From assembly GCA_033851845.1 (NCBI GenBank), contig JAWWOH010000036.1, positions 1 through 64,000 on the forward strand: a stretch of 64,000 nt of DNA, written 5' to 3'. This DNA is from RYN-124 sp033851845. GTDB taxonomy: Bacteria > Actinomycetota > Actinomycetes > Mycobacteriales > SCTD01. How positions within the stretch are numbered: the first letter of the stretch is position 1; each line of letters opens with the position of its first letter. This document shows, one piece after another, positions 57,633 through 64,000 of this stretch. The notes below the pieces were generated by a model, which was not told the origin of the DNA, searched no databases, and worked only from the letters and a program-made list of their open reading frames with translations. A program made the translations under genes and the position numbers.

Positions 57633-59156
57633 GTGGAGCGACGTCAGCTGGTCCTGGTCGCGACCTGCTTGGCGTCGTTCACCGCCACCCTCGACAACAC
57701 CGTCGTCGCGGTCGCGCTCCGCGACATCCAGCGCGACCTGGGCGCGGGCGTGTCCGGCCTGCAGGGCGTCGTCACCGGTTACACCGTCGCCCTTGCGGCA
57801 CTGCTGCTCACCGGCGGCGCGCTCGCCGACATCGCGGGTCGACGCCGTGTCTTCGTGACCGGCCTCGCGATCTTTGCCGGCGCGTCCGTCGCCTGTGCCG
57901 CCGCGGGATCGGTGTCCGCGCTGGTGGCCGCCCGGGTCGTGCAGGGTGCCGGTGCGGCGCTGGTGATCCCCGGCGGGCTGGCCGTCCTGGCCGAGGCATA
58001 TCCCGACGCCGGGCCACGCGCCCGCGCCGTCGGCAGCTGGGCCGCCACCGGCGCGCTTGCCCTCGCGGTCGGTCCCGTCGTCGGGGGAGTGCTGGTCGCG
58101 GCGCACGGCTGGCAGCTCGTCTTCGAGGTCAACGTCCCGCTCTGCATCGCGATCGCGGTCGTCGTGCTGCTCGCTCCACGTGGCGCACCCCGGGTCGCCG
58201 GCCGCCGCCTCGATCTCCCCGGTCAGGTGCTCGTCGCGCTCGGCCTGGCCATGACGACGTACGCCGTCGTCCTCGTCGGCCGCGACGGCTGGACGCGTGC
58301 CGTCGCGATCAGCGCAGCCGTCGGGGTGTTGGCGCTGGTCGGGTTCGCGCTCGTCGAGCGGCGTACTGCCGATCCGCTCCTGCCGCACGGCCTGTTCGCG
58401 GAGCGGACATTTCTCGGTACGACGACAGCCGCCCTCGCGGCCAGCCTCGCGGTGTTCGTGCTGCTGGTCTTCCTCAGCCTGTTCCTGCAGCTCGTCCAGC
58501 AGCGGGACGCACTACCGGCAGCCTTGCGACTGCTGCCCCTCACCGTGGGGCTCGTCGTCGTAGCCGTCCCGGCTGCGCGCTTCGCTCATCGGCGCGGTCC
58601 ACGACTGCCCGTCGTCGGCGGGCTCGTCCTTTCCGCCATCGGGCTGCTGCTACTGGCAGGTGCGCTCTCGCCGGGCATCGGTGCGGCCGCGCTCGGGCTG
58701 CTGCTGGGCGCGATCGGTGTCGGCCTCGGCCTCACCGGCGCTCCGGTCGTCGCCGCATCACTCGATGCGGTGACGAGTGAACGACGAGGACTGGCGGCGG
58801 CTGTCGTCAACGCGGCGCGAGAGCTCGGCGGGATCATCGCGATCGGTGGCCTGGGCGCCGTCGTGGTGTCCCGGCTTGCTGCCGACCTCACCAGCCGCCT
58901 GGTCGCCCTGGGCGTGACGCCGGCCAAGTCGGCCGTGCTCGTCGACGCGGTGCTGCGCGGCGAGGACCAGACCGAGGTCGTCAAGCGGGCCGGACCGACT
59001 GTGGGCCTGGACGCGCTGCTCAAGCTGCGCCATCTCGCGGCGGTCTCCTACGTCAACAGCACCCGGCTCGCCCTCACCGGCGCCGCCGCCCTGCTCCTCG
59101 CCGCTGCCGCCGTCGCTGCCACGACGCTCCGCCGTACGCCCACGGGCCGACGCTGA
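57633..59156 (+). CDS. MFS efflux transporter, DHA2 (14-TM) family
   Basis: A 507-residue integral membrane pump, start GTG 57633. About 14 helices are visible, with the helix-1 motif ATLDNTVVAVALRDIQ, GVVTGYTVALAALLLTGGALADIAGRRRVFV (motif A in the helix 2-3 loop) and AGAALVIPGGLAVLAEAYP. It lies in a likely operon with the DUF4349 lipoprotein and is followed by the decarboxylase-like gene. Substrate unknown. This gene and its neighbours separate hemY from hemE. Confidence 0.92.
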   Translation: MERRQLVLVATCLASFTATLDNTVVAVALRDIQRDLGAGVSGLQGVVTGYTVALAALLLTGGALADIAGRRRVFVTGLAIFAGASVACAAAGSVSALVAARVVQGAGAALVIPGGLAVLAEAYPDAGPRARAVGSWAATGALALAVGPVVGGVLVAAHGWQLVFEVNVPLCIAIAVVVLLAPRGAPRVAGRRLDLPGQVLVALGLAMTTYAVVLVGRDGWTRAVAISAAVGVLALVGFALVERRTADPLLPHGLFAERTFLGTTTAALAASLAVFVLLVFLSLFLQLVQQRDALPAALRLLPLTVGLVVVAVPAARFAHRRGPRLPVVGGLVLSAIGLLLLAGALSPGIGAAALGLLLGAIGVGLGLTGAPVVAASLDAVTSERRGLAAAVVNAARELGGIIAIGGLGAVVVSRLAADLTSRLVALGVTPAKSAVLVDAVLRGEDQTEVVKRAGPTVGLDALLKLRHLAAVSYVNSTRLALTGAAALLLAAAAVAATTLRRTPTGRR

Positions 59157-59214
59157 CTGCCTAGCATGGCCGCACCGACGCGAGCGCCGATCGCGTCCGC
59201 TGCTGGGGGGCGGC

Positions 59215-60030
59215 ATGCCGGCATCACCTGCAACACCGCGATCCACGCTGCTGGCCTTCAACACCGTCGAGCGGCTGCTGCGGGGCGACTACTTCCACAG
59301 CGTGGCTCTCGACGAGCTCACCGCAGCGCTCGCAGACTTCCCGTCCTGCTGGCCGGTGTGCGGGATCGGTACGACGAACTGGTACCGGCGCAACGGCGAG
59401 GTCATCGTCGACGGCTCAGCGGGACGCCCGGCGATCTGGTGGGCCGATCCCGGCGCCAGCCCAGCCGCGAAGGTCGTCGACCTCCTGCGCGACGCGCGCG
59501 TAGAGGACCTGCACCTGACCTCGCCGTCGATGGCGGAGGACGGCTCCGAGGCCCGGCTGCCGTTCGTAGCGGTGGGCGTGGCCGACCCCGACCTCCGCGT
59601 CGAGGTGCGGGTGCCGGCCGGGGCAGACCTGCACGCCGCCGTCGCCGAGAGGTGCGCCGACGCCAACGTCGGCCTCGCCGCTGTCCGCGCATCGCTGGTC
59701 GCCGCCGTCGACTACCAGACCGTCTGCCACCTTCCCCTCGGCGGCGCCGCGTCGCTGGACGACGCCGAAGCGGTCCGGGGCAGCGCTGCGTCACAGCCGT
59801 GGGTGCTCGCGGGGGTCTACGCGTGCAACCCGACGGTGCAGGCCATCACCTCGGTCGCGGGCAGCTCGCTGCACCTGCACGGTTACAGCGATGCCTCCCA
59901 CGTCGGTGGGCACGTTCGCGCAGCCACGCCCGTTGCTGTCAGCACCGTCGAGGTGTTCCCGCTGCGCGATGTGGTGCTGCGCATCCGCGACCTCGACAGC
60001 GCCGTGCTCCCGGTCCGCCCGCTCCGCTGA
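59215..60030 (+). CDS. Alpha-acetolactate decarboxylase-like protein (BudA fold)
   Basis: A 271-residue soluble protein, ATG 59215 with a GGGGGG site. The C-terminal motif LHLHGYSDASHVGGHV places three His at spacing H-x-H-x10-H, identical to the zinc-binding segment of alpha-acetolactate decarboxylases (HLHFI...GGHV). The N-terminal half also matches the BudA layout: NTVERLLRGDYFHSVALDELTAAL then GIGTTNWYRRNGEVIVDG. Authentic BudA turns acetolactate into acetoin. No other butanediol gene is nearby, so the substrate could differ. It converges on hemE with a 1-bp gap. Confidence 0.72.
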   Translation: MPASPATPRSTLLAFNTVERLLRGDYFHSVALDELTAALADFPSCWPVCGIGTTNWYRRNGEVIVDGSAGRPAIWWADPGASPAAKVVDLLRDARVEDLHLTSPSMAEDGSEARLPFVAVGVADPDLRVEVRVPAGADLHAAVAERCADANVGLAAVRASLVAAVDYQTVCHLPLGGAASLDDAEAVRGSAASQPWVLAGVYACNPTVQAITSVAGSSLHLHGYSDASHVGGHVRAATPVAVSTVEVFPLRDVVLRIRDLDSAVLPVRPLR

Positions 60031-60031
60031 C

Positions 60032-61054
60032 CTACAAGCCCTCGTGGACCGTGTCGACGATGAGCTTCAGCACATCTGGATCGGTCTCAGGGAGCACGCC
60101 GTGGCCGAGGTTGAACACGTGTCCCTCGGCCGCCTTGCCGGCCTCGAGCACGTCGTGGACCTTGCTGCGTACGACGTCTGCCGGGGCGAACACCAGCGTC
60201 GGGTCGAGGTTTCCCTGCACGGCGCGGCCCGGCCCGATCCGGCGGACCGCTTCGTCGAGCGGCACCCGCCAGTCGACCCCGACGACGTCGGCACCGGCCT
60301 CTCCCAGGTCGTGCAGCAGCTCGCCCGTGCCGACGCCGAAGTGGATGCGCGGCACGTCGCTCACTCCGGCCAGCACTCGCGCCGAGTGCGGCTGGACGAA
60401 GCGCCGGTAGTCGGCGGCCGGCAGCGCACCGACCCATGAGTCGAACAGCTGCACTGCCGACGCACCCGCGTCGATCTGCACGCGCAGGAACGCCAGCGTG
60501 ATCTGGGCCAGTCGCTCGAGCAACGCCGACCAGAGCTGCGGGTCGCCGTACATCAAGGCCTTGGTCTTGGCGTGGTTCTTCGACGGACCGCCCTCGACGA
60601 GGTACGACGCCAGGGTGAAGGGCGCGCCGGCGAAGCCGATCAGCGGTGTCGCGGCAAGCTCACCGACCAGCTGACCGACGGACTGGGCGATGTACGGCAC
60701 GTCGGCCGGAGTGAGCTCGCGCGGCAGGTCCACCGAGGTCCGGACCGGCGACGCGACAACCGGCCCGACGCCGGGAACGATGTCGAGGTCGACACCAACG
60801 GCCTTCAGCGGCACCACGATGTCGCTGAAGAAGATCGCCGCGTCGACGCCGAGCCGGCGCACCGGCTGCAACGTGATCTCGGTGACCATGTCGGGCTGCA
60901 TGCAGCTGTCGAGCATCGCGGTGCCCTCGCGCAGCTTGCGGTACTCCGGCAGCGCCCGGCCGGCCTGTCGCATGAACCAGACGGGGGTGTGCGGTACGGG
61001 CTCGCGGCGGCAGGCGCGCAGGAAGGCCGAGTCGTACGACGGGGGCGTGGTCAT
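60032..61054 (-). CDS. hemE: Uroporphyrinogen decarboxylase HemE
   Basis: Removes four acetate carboxyls from uroporphyrinogen III to give coproporphyrinogen III, the substrate of HemY in the pathway finished by HemQ. About 340 residues. ATG 61054 matches the family's usual N-terminus; an ATG 18 nt upstream is also possible. Signatures are TPVWFMRQAGRALPEYR near the start, LIGFAGAPFTLASYLVEGG, and GVDWRVPLDEAVRRIG with FNLGHGVLPETDP near the end. Active-site Arg and Asp positions are retained (MRQAGR, FFSDIVVPLKA). It is separated from hemY by three inserted genes. Confidence 0.96.
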   Translation of the reverse strand: MTTPPSYDSAFLRACRREPVPHTPVWFMRQAGRALPEYRKLREGTAMLDSCMQPDMVTEITLQPVRRLGVDAAIFFSDIVVPLKAVGVDLDIVPGVGPVVASPVRTSVDLPRELTPADVPYIAQSVGQLVGELAATPLIGFAGAPFTLASYLVEGGPSKNHAKTKALMYGDPQLWSALLERLAQITLAFLRVQIDAGASAVQLFDSWVGALPAADYRRFVQPHSARVLAGVSDVPRIHFGVGTGELLHDLGEAGADVVGVDWRVPLDEAVRRIGPGRAVQGNLDPTLVFAPADVVRSKVHDVLEAGKAAEGHVFNLGHGVLPETDPDVLKLIVDTVHEGL

Positions 61055-61152
61055 GGGCGCCGATCGTCCCATGTCACCGAAGGGCGGCGGCGCGCCTCCG
61101 CCGTTTTGTCGGACCCTGCTGCGAGCGTGGTTCTCGACGAAGGAGGTGCGCG

Positions 61153-61341
61153 ATGCGCGTTGAGTTCCGCTGGTGTCCCGGCTGTTCCACCCAGACCCTG
61201 TTCGAGCAGCCCCCGTGCGACGACGGCCACGGCGTCGACTGCCTCGACCTCGCGTGCATGGAGTGCGGCTTCGGCCTCACGCTGCGCAACCTGACGCCCA
61301 TCGACGAGCCACAGCGTAAGGGCACCCATCACGCTGCCTGA
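61153..61341 (+). CDS. Small zinc-ribbon protein
   Basis: A 62-residue protein with a strong AAGGAGGTG ribosome-binding site and ATG 61153. Cysteine pattern: CPGC near the N-terminus, a central DDGHGVDC, then CMECGFG, consistent with one or two structural zinc sites. No other domain. It diverges from hemE across about 100 bp, so it may share a promoter region with it. I do not recognise a named family; the good translation signal is the main support. Confidence 0.75.
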   Translation: MRVEFRWCPGCSTQTLFEQPPCDDGHGVDCLDLACMECGFGLTLRNLTPIDEPQRKGTHHAA

Positions 61342-61373
61342 TCTCGTAGCCGCGGCTCTGCCCCCGACGTCGC

Positions 61374-62228
61374 TCAACCACCGGCGAGGAGCGCGACACC
61401 GATGAGCGATGCGGCCACACCGACGACCTGAACGCGCCGCAGCCGCTCGCCGTGCACGCGGTAGGCAAGCAGCGCGGTGACGACGGGGTAGAGCGACGCG
61501 AGCACTGACGCGACGCTGACCAGTGACGACCGCGACGCCACGGCGTACGTCCCGTTGGCGGCGACGTCGAACACCCCGATGGACAGGATCAGTACGGCGT
61601 CGCCTCTCCCCACATGCAGGTCCCACCCACGACGACGGACGACCGCGAGCAGCAGCAACGTCAGCAGCGTGACCGACGTCAGCCGCATCGTCAGCAGCGT
61701 CATCACGATGGACCCGCTGTCGCCCTCGCTGGCCTGCGCGACGAGCAGCAGCACCAGCCCGAAGCCAACGGCCGCGCCGCCCGCGAGCAGCAGCGCGGTG
61801 GCGCCGCCCGCGCCCTCGCCGGACATCTCGGGCCCGCTGGCCAGCACGACGCCGAGCACCGCGACGCCGATGCCCACGAGCTGCCACGAGCTGGGGGTCT
61901 CCCCTCGCACGAGGCCCACGACGACGGGCACCGCGACACCCAGGGCGGCGACCGGTGCCACGACACCCATGGTCCCGATCGACAGCGCCCGGAAGAACAT
62001 GCCGAGAGCGGCGATGCCGACGGCACCGGCGACGGCGGCCGGCAGCACGTACGAACGCGGCGCGTCGACGGCACCTGTGACGAGGGCGACCGGCACCAGA
62101 AGGACCAGCGCGGTCAGCTGCGACAGGCCCAGCACGCTCGTGACCGGCAACCGGCGCGACGCCGTGCCGCCCAGGAAGTCGGACACCCCCCACAGGCAGC
62201 TCGACAGCAGGGCGAGCAGGGCCGACAT
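61374..62228 (-). CDS. EamA-family (DMT) transporter
   Basis: A 284-residue membrane protein with ten predicted helices in two EamA halves. The first half begins MSALLALLSSCLWGVSDFLGGTASRRLP, with the typical WG(V/L) near the N-terminus. The second half ends VASVLASLYPVVTALLAYRVHGERLRRVQVVGVAASLIGVALLAGG, a classic EamA end with SLYPVVTALLA and E(R)L. Such exporters handle metabolites or amino acids; the substrate cannot be read. It lies between the zinc-ribbon gene and DUF3000. Confidence 0.92.
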   Translation of the reverse strand: MSALLALLSSCLWGVSDFLGGTASRRLPVTSVLGLSQLTALVLLVPVALVTGAVDAPRSYVLPAAVAGAVGIAALGMFFRALSIGTMGVVAPVAALGVAVPVVVGLVRGETPSSWQLVGIGVAVLGVVLASGPEMSGEGAGGATALLLAGGAAVGFGLVLLLVAQASEGDSGSIVMTLLTMRLTSVTLLTLLLLAVVRRRGWDLHVGRGDAVLILSIGVFDVAANGTYAVASRSSLVSVASVLASLYPVVTALLAYRVHGERLRRVQVVGVAASLIGVALLAGG

Positions 62229-62308
62229 CGGGCGAGCCTAGGTCGTGGGACGCGATCGGCTCGGCGCGTCATGCCGCCAGGGCGGCCGCCGAGACGTACC
62301 GTCGCGAA

Positions 62309-62908
62309 GTGACCGTGCAGCTCGAACCGCCACCGGGGCCGGGCACGGCGCCGGAGGCCTTCCGCGCCGCCGCCGCGACGCTGTTCGCCGCGTTGGCCGA
62401 ATCCGGACGCCCCGGGCTGGCCCTGCGCGAGGTCCCGGCCCCCCGCAAGCTCGCGCCGTACGCCATCGCGGTGGCGGCCGACGTCACCCGCGGCGACGCC
62501 GACGTGGCAAGTGGTCGCTTCGTGGTGCTGCACGACCCGGCGGGGCAGGACGGCTGGCGTGGTGACACCCGCATCGTGGCGTTCGTGTCGGCCGACGTGG
62601 AGTCGGAGATGGCTGCCGACCCGGCACTGGCGGCCGTCGGCTGGTCCTGGCTGACCGAGTCGCTGACCGACCGCGGCGCGCTGCACACCGCGGCGGGTGG
62701 CACGGTCACCCGCACGGTCTCCTGCCGGTTCGGGAGCCTCGAGGACCCCGAGGAGGAGAGCGAGGTCGAGATCCGCGCGTCGTGGACCGCCCTGCCACTG
62801 GCGGACGGGACCCTCGACCTCGGTGAGCACCTCCGGGCCTGGTGCGACCTGCTGTGTGCGACCGCGGGCCTACCGCCCCCCGGCGTCGCGGCCCTGCACC
62901 CGCGTTGA
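62309..62908 (+). CDS. DUF3000 family protein
   Basis: A 199-residue soluble actinobacterial protein, start GTG 62309. Family pattern: FRAAAATLFAALAESGRPGLALREVPAPRKLAPYAIAVAADVTRGD, FVVLHDPAGQDGWRGDTRIVAFVSADVESEMAADP and GWSWLTESLTDRGALHTAAGGTVTRT. It is characteristically encoded near hemE in actinomycetes (next to Rv2678c-type genes). Function unknown. The 3' end overlaps the histidine kinase gene tail to tail by 39 bp. Confidence 0.9.
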   Translation: MTVQLEPPPGPGTAPEAFRAAAATLFAALAESGRPGLALREVPAPRKLAPYAIAVAADVTRGDADVASGRFVVLHDPAGQDGWRGDTRIVAFVSADVESEMAADPALAAVGWSWLTESLTDRGALHTAAGGTVTRTVSCRFGSLEDPEEESEVEIRASWTALPLADGTLDLGEHLRAWCDLLCATAGLPPPGVAALHPR

Positions 62909-64000
62909 CGCGGCCTCGACGGTGCGGGGCACCCTCGGCTTGCGTTCGCCGCGCTGCGCGGGCAGCCCGACGGGGGTCGGCGGAGCGAGTGATGCCGGCC
63001 GCGGCAGGCGAAGCGTGAGTGTCGTCCCCTCACCCGGCGCGCTCGCCACGTCGAGGCCGCCGCCGGACAGTCGCGCCCGTTCGCGGAGCAGGCCGAGACC
63101 GACGTGCCGGCCGCGGTCGGGGCGCACCTTGTCGGGGTCGAAGCCGGGACCCTCGTCGCGCACGACGGCGAAGACCACGTCCTCCTCGACGCGCAGGCTG
63201 ACGTAGGCGTCATCGACGTCGGCGTGCTTCACGACGTTGAGCAGCGCCTCCTGGAAGAACCGGTAGACGGTGATCGCGGATGCCAGAGGCAGCGGGTACG
63301 GCGAGTCCGGCCAGCTCACGTGCACCTGGAGGCCGTACCGCTGGTTCATGTCGGCGCGCAGGTTGCCCACCGCTGATGCGAGGTCGCCATCGCGAAGCGC
63401 CGGCGGCCGGGTGCGCGCCATGACGGCGCGGACCTGCTCCTCGGCGTCCTCGACGTAGTCCGAGAGCTTGGCCAACTCCGCGGCCGTCGACGGGTTGGTA
63501 GCGAGCAGGCCGCGGGCGATCATCAACGACTGCGCAACGGTGTCGTGCAGCTCAGCGGCCAGCTGGCCGCGGGCCCCCTCCTCGGCCGTCACCAGGCCGG
63601 ACACGAGCTCGAAGACCCCGGCACCGGCGGTCTCGGCGTCGCGGCGATGCCGCTCGCCGACCTCGTCACCGACCCGCACCCGCAGGTGCAGTGCGTCGAG
63701 AACCCTTGCCAGCTCGGACATTTCGGTGCTCGCCAGTGCCGTGATCCGCCGCCGCCCCGGGCGGCCCACGGGGGCGGACGGATCGTGCAGCCGCTGCACA
63801 GCGTCGGAGTGCAGTCCGCGCAACCCGGTTGCCAGCCGGCTCGCCGCGATGACCTGTACGACGGACAGTGCGAGGCCGACCGTGGTCCCGGCAGCGAGTG
63901 CCTCGACGGCGTGCAGGGTGAGCGCCCCCGAGGCACGCAGCAGTGCGGCGGCGACACCTCCGACGATGAGCACCGAACCCGCCGACAGCGCACCTGCCAA
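62870..64000 (-). CDS. Sensor histidine kinase, NarL family (N-terminus beyond window)
   Basis: At least 376 residues; the 5' end runs off the window, so it is partial. Hydrophobic helices occupy the N-terminal part seen (VLIVGGVAAALLRASGALTLHAVEAL...). The HisKA_3 dimerisation motif with phosphoacceptor His reads QLAAELHDTVAQSLMIARGL. The HATPase domain has VYRFFQEALLNVVKHADVDDAYV, DEGPGFDPDKVRPDRGRHVGLGLLRERARLSGGG and GEGTTLTLRLPRP. The cognate response regulator is not visible and may lie upstream of this gene, past 64000. Its 3' end overlaps DUF3000. Confidence 0.93.
   Translation of the reverse strand: MAGALSAGSVLIVGGVAAALLRASGALTLHAVEALAAGTTVGLALSVVQVIAASRLATGLRGLHSDAVQRLHDPSAPVGRPGRRRITALASTEMSELARVLDALHLRVRVGDEVGERHRRDAETAGAGVFELVSGLVTAEEGARGQLAAELHDTVAQSLMIARGLLATNPSTAAELAKLSDYVEDAEEQVRAVMARTRPPALRDGDLASAVGNLRADMNQRYGLQVHVSWPDSPYPLPLASAITVYRFFQEALLNVVKHADVDDAYVSLRVEEDVVFAVVRDEGPGFDPDKVRPDRGRHVGLGLLRERARLSGGGLDVASAPGEGTTLTLRLPRPASLAPPTPVGLPAQRGERKPRVPRTVEAASTRVQGRDAGGR

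Overview
The window is very GC-rich, densely coded DNA with strong GC bias at third codon positions, many GTG starts and actinobacterial marker families: HemQ, DUF3000 near hemE, a DUF222/13E12-type HNH protein, a LigC-type ligase and an LAxTG-type sorting signal. It fits a chromosomal segment of a high-GC actinomycete (Actinomycetota); I cannot name the genus. I saw no rRNA, tRNA, CRISPR array, insertion sequence or prophage. About 47 genes are supported.

Layout. 0-3.6 kb: a zinc-ribbon, proline-rich membrane protein, a 14-TM drug-efflux MFS pump and a small CxxC protein. 3.6-12 kb: a surface-anchored Asp-box (BNR/VPS10-like) propeller protein facing, across a 300-bp intergenic region, an FtsH-like membrane AAA protease; the protease is coupled to a secreted protein with an integrin-beta-like VWA domain. 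12-21.3 kb: the trehalose-from-glycogen genes treX, treY and treZ. A GGDEF diguanylate cyclase gene lies antisense between treY and treZ, and an EAL-type gene follows treZ. 21.3-25.4 kb: a cupredoxin lipoprotein, an O-methyltransferase, an exported protein of unknown function, a CPBP protease with a membrane partner, and a probably frameshifted small gene.

25.4-35.6 kb: a likely operon of APH-like kinase, DUF1653, DUF6941 and LigC ligase; then a DUF222-HNH protein, an FMN-reductase-like flavoprotein, an ABC-F ATPase, a PAS/receiver/histidine-kinase hybrid and a TesB-type thioesterase. 35.6-48.2 kb: a 2428-residue exported multidomain protein, a second Asp-box protein, a membrane protein of unknown function, a standalone LigD-type polymerase domain (a potential end-joining partner of LigC) and a PAP2 phosphatase. 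48.2-54.1 kb: an unknown cytoplasmic protein, two more Asp-box proteins (one with an LAATG cell-wall sorting signal), a lipoprotein with a possible chagasin-like domain and a GNAT acetyltransferase.

54.2-64 kb: a block resembling the actinobacterial msrB-hemQ-hemY-hemE-DUF3000 neighbourhood, interrupted by a DUF4349 lipoprotein, a second MFS pump and an acetolactate-decarboxylase-like protein, with a zinc-ribbon peptide and an EamA transporter near hemE. The window ends inside a NarL-family sensor histidine kinase.

Three themes stand out: several exported beta-propeller proteins, two of them with C-terminal anchors; c-di-GMP genes inserted into a trehalose locus; and a heme-synthesis block carrying extra genes.
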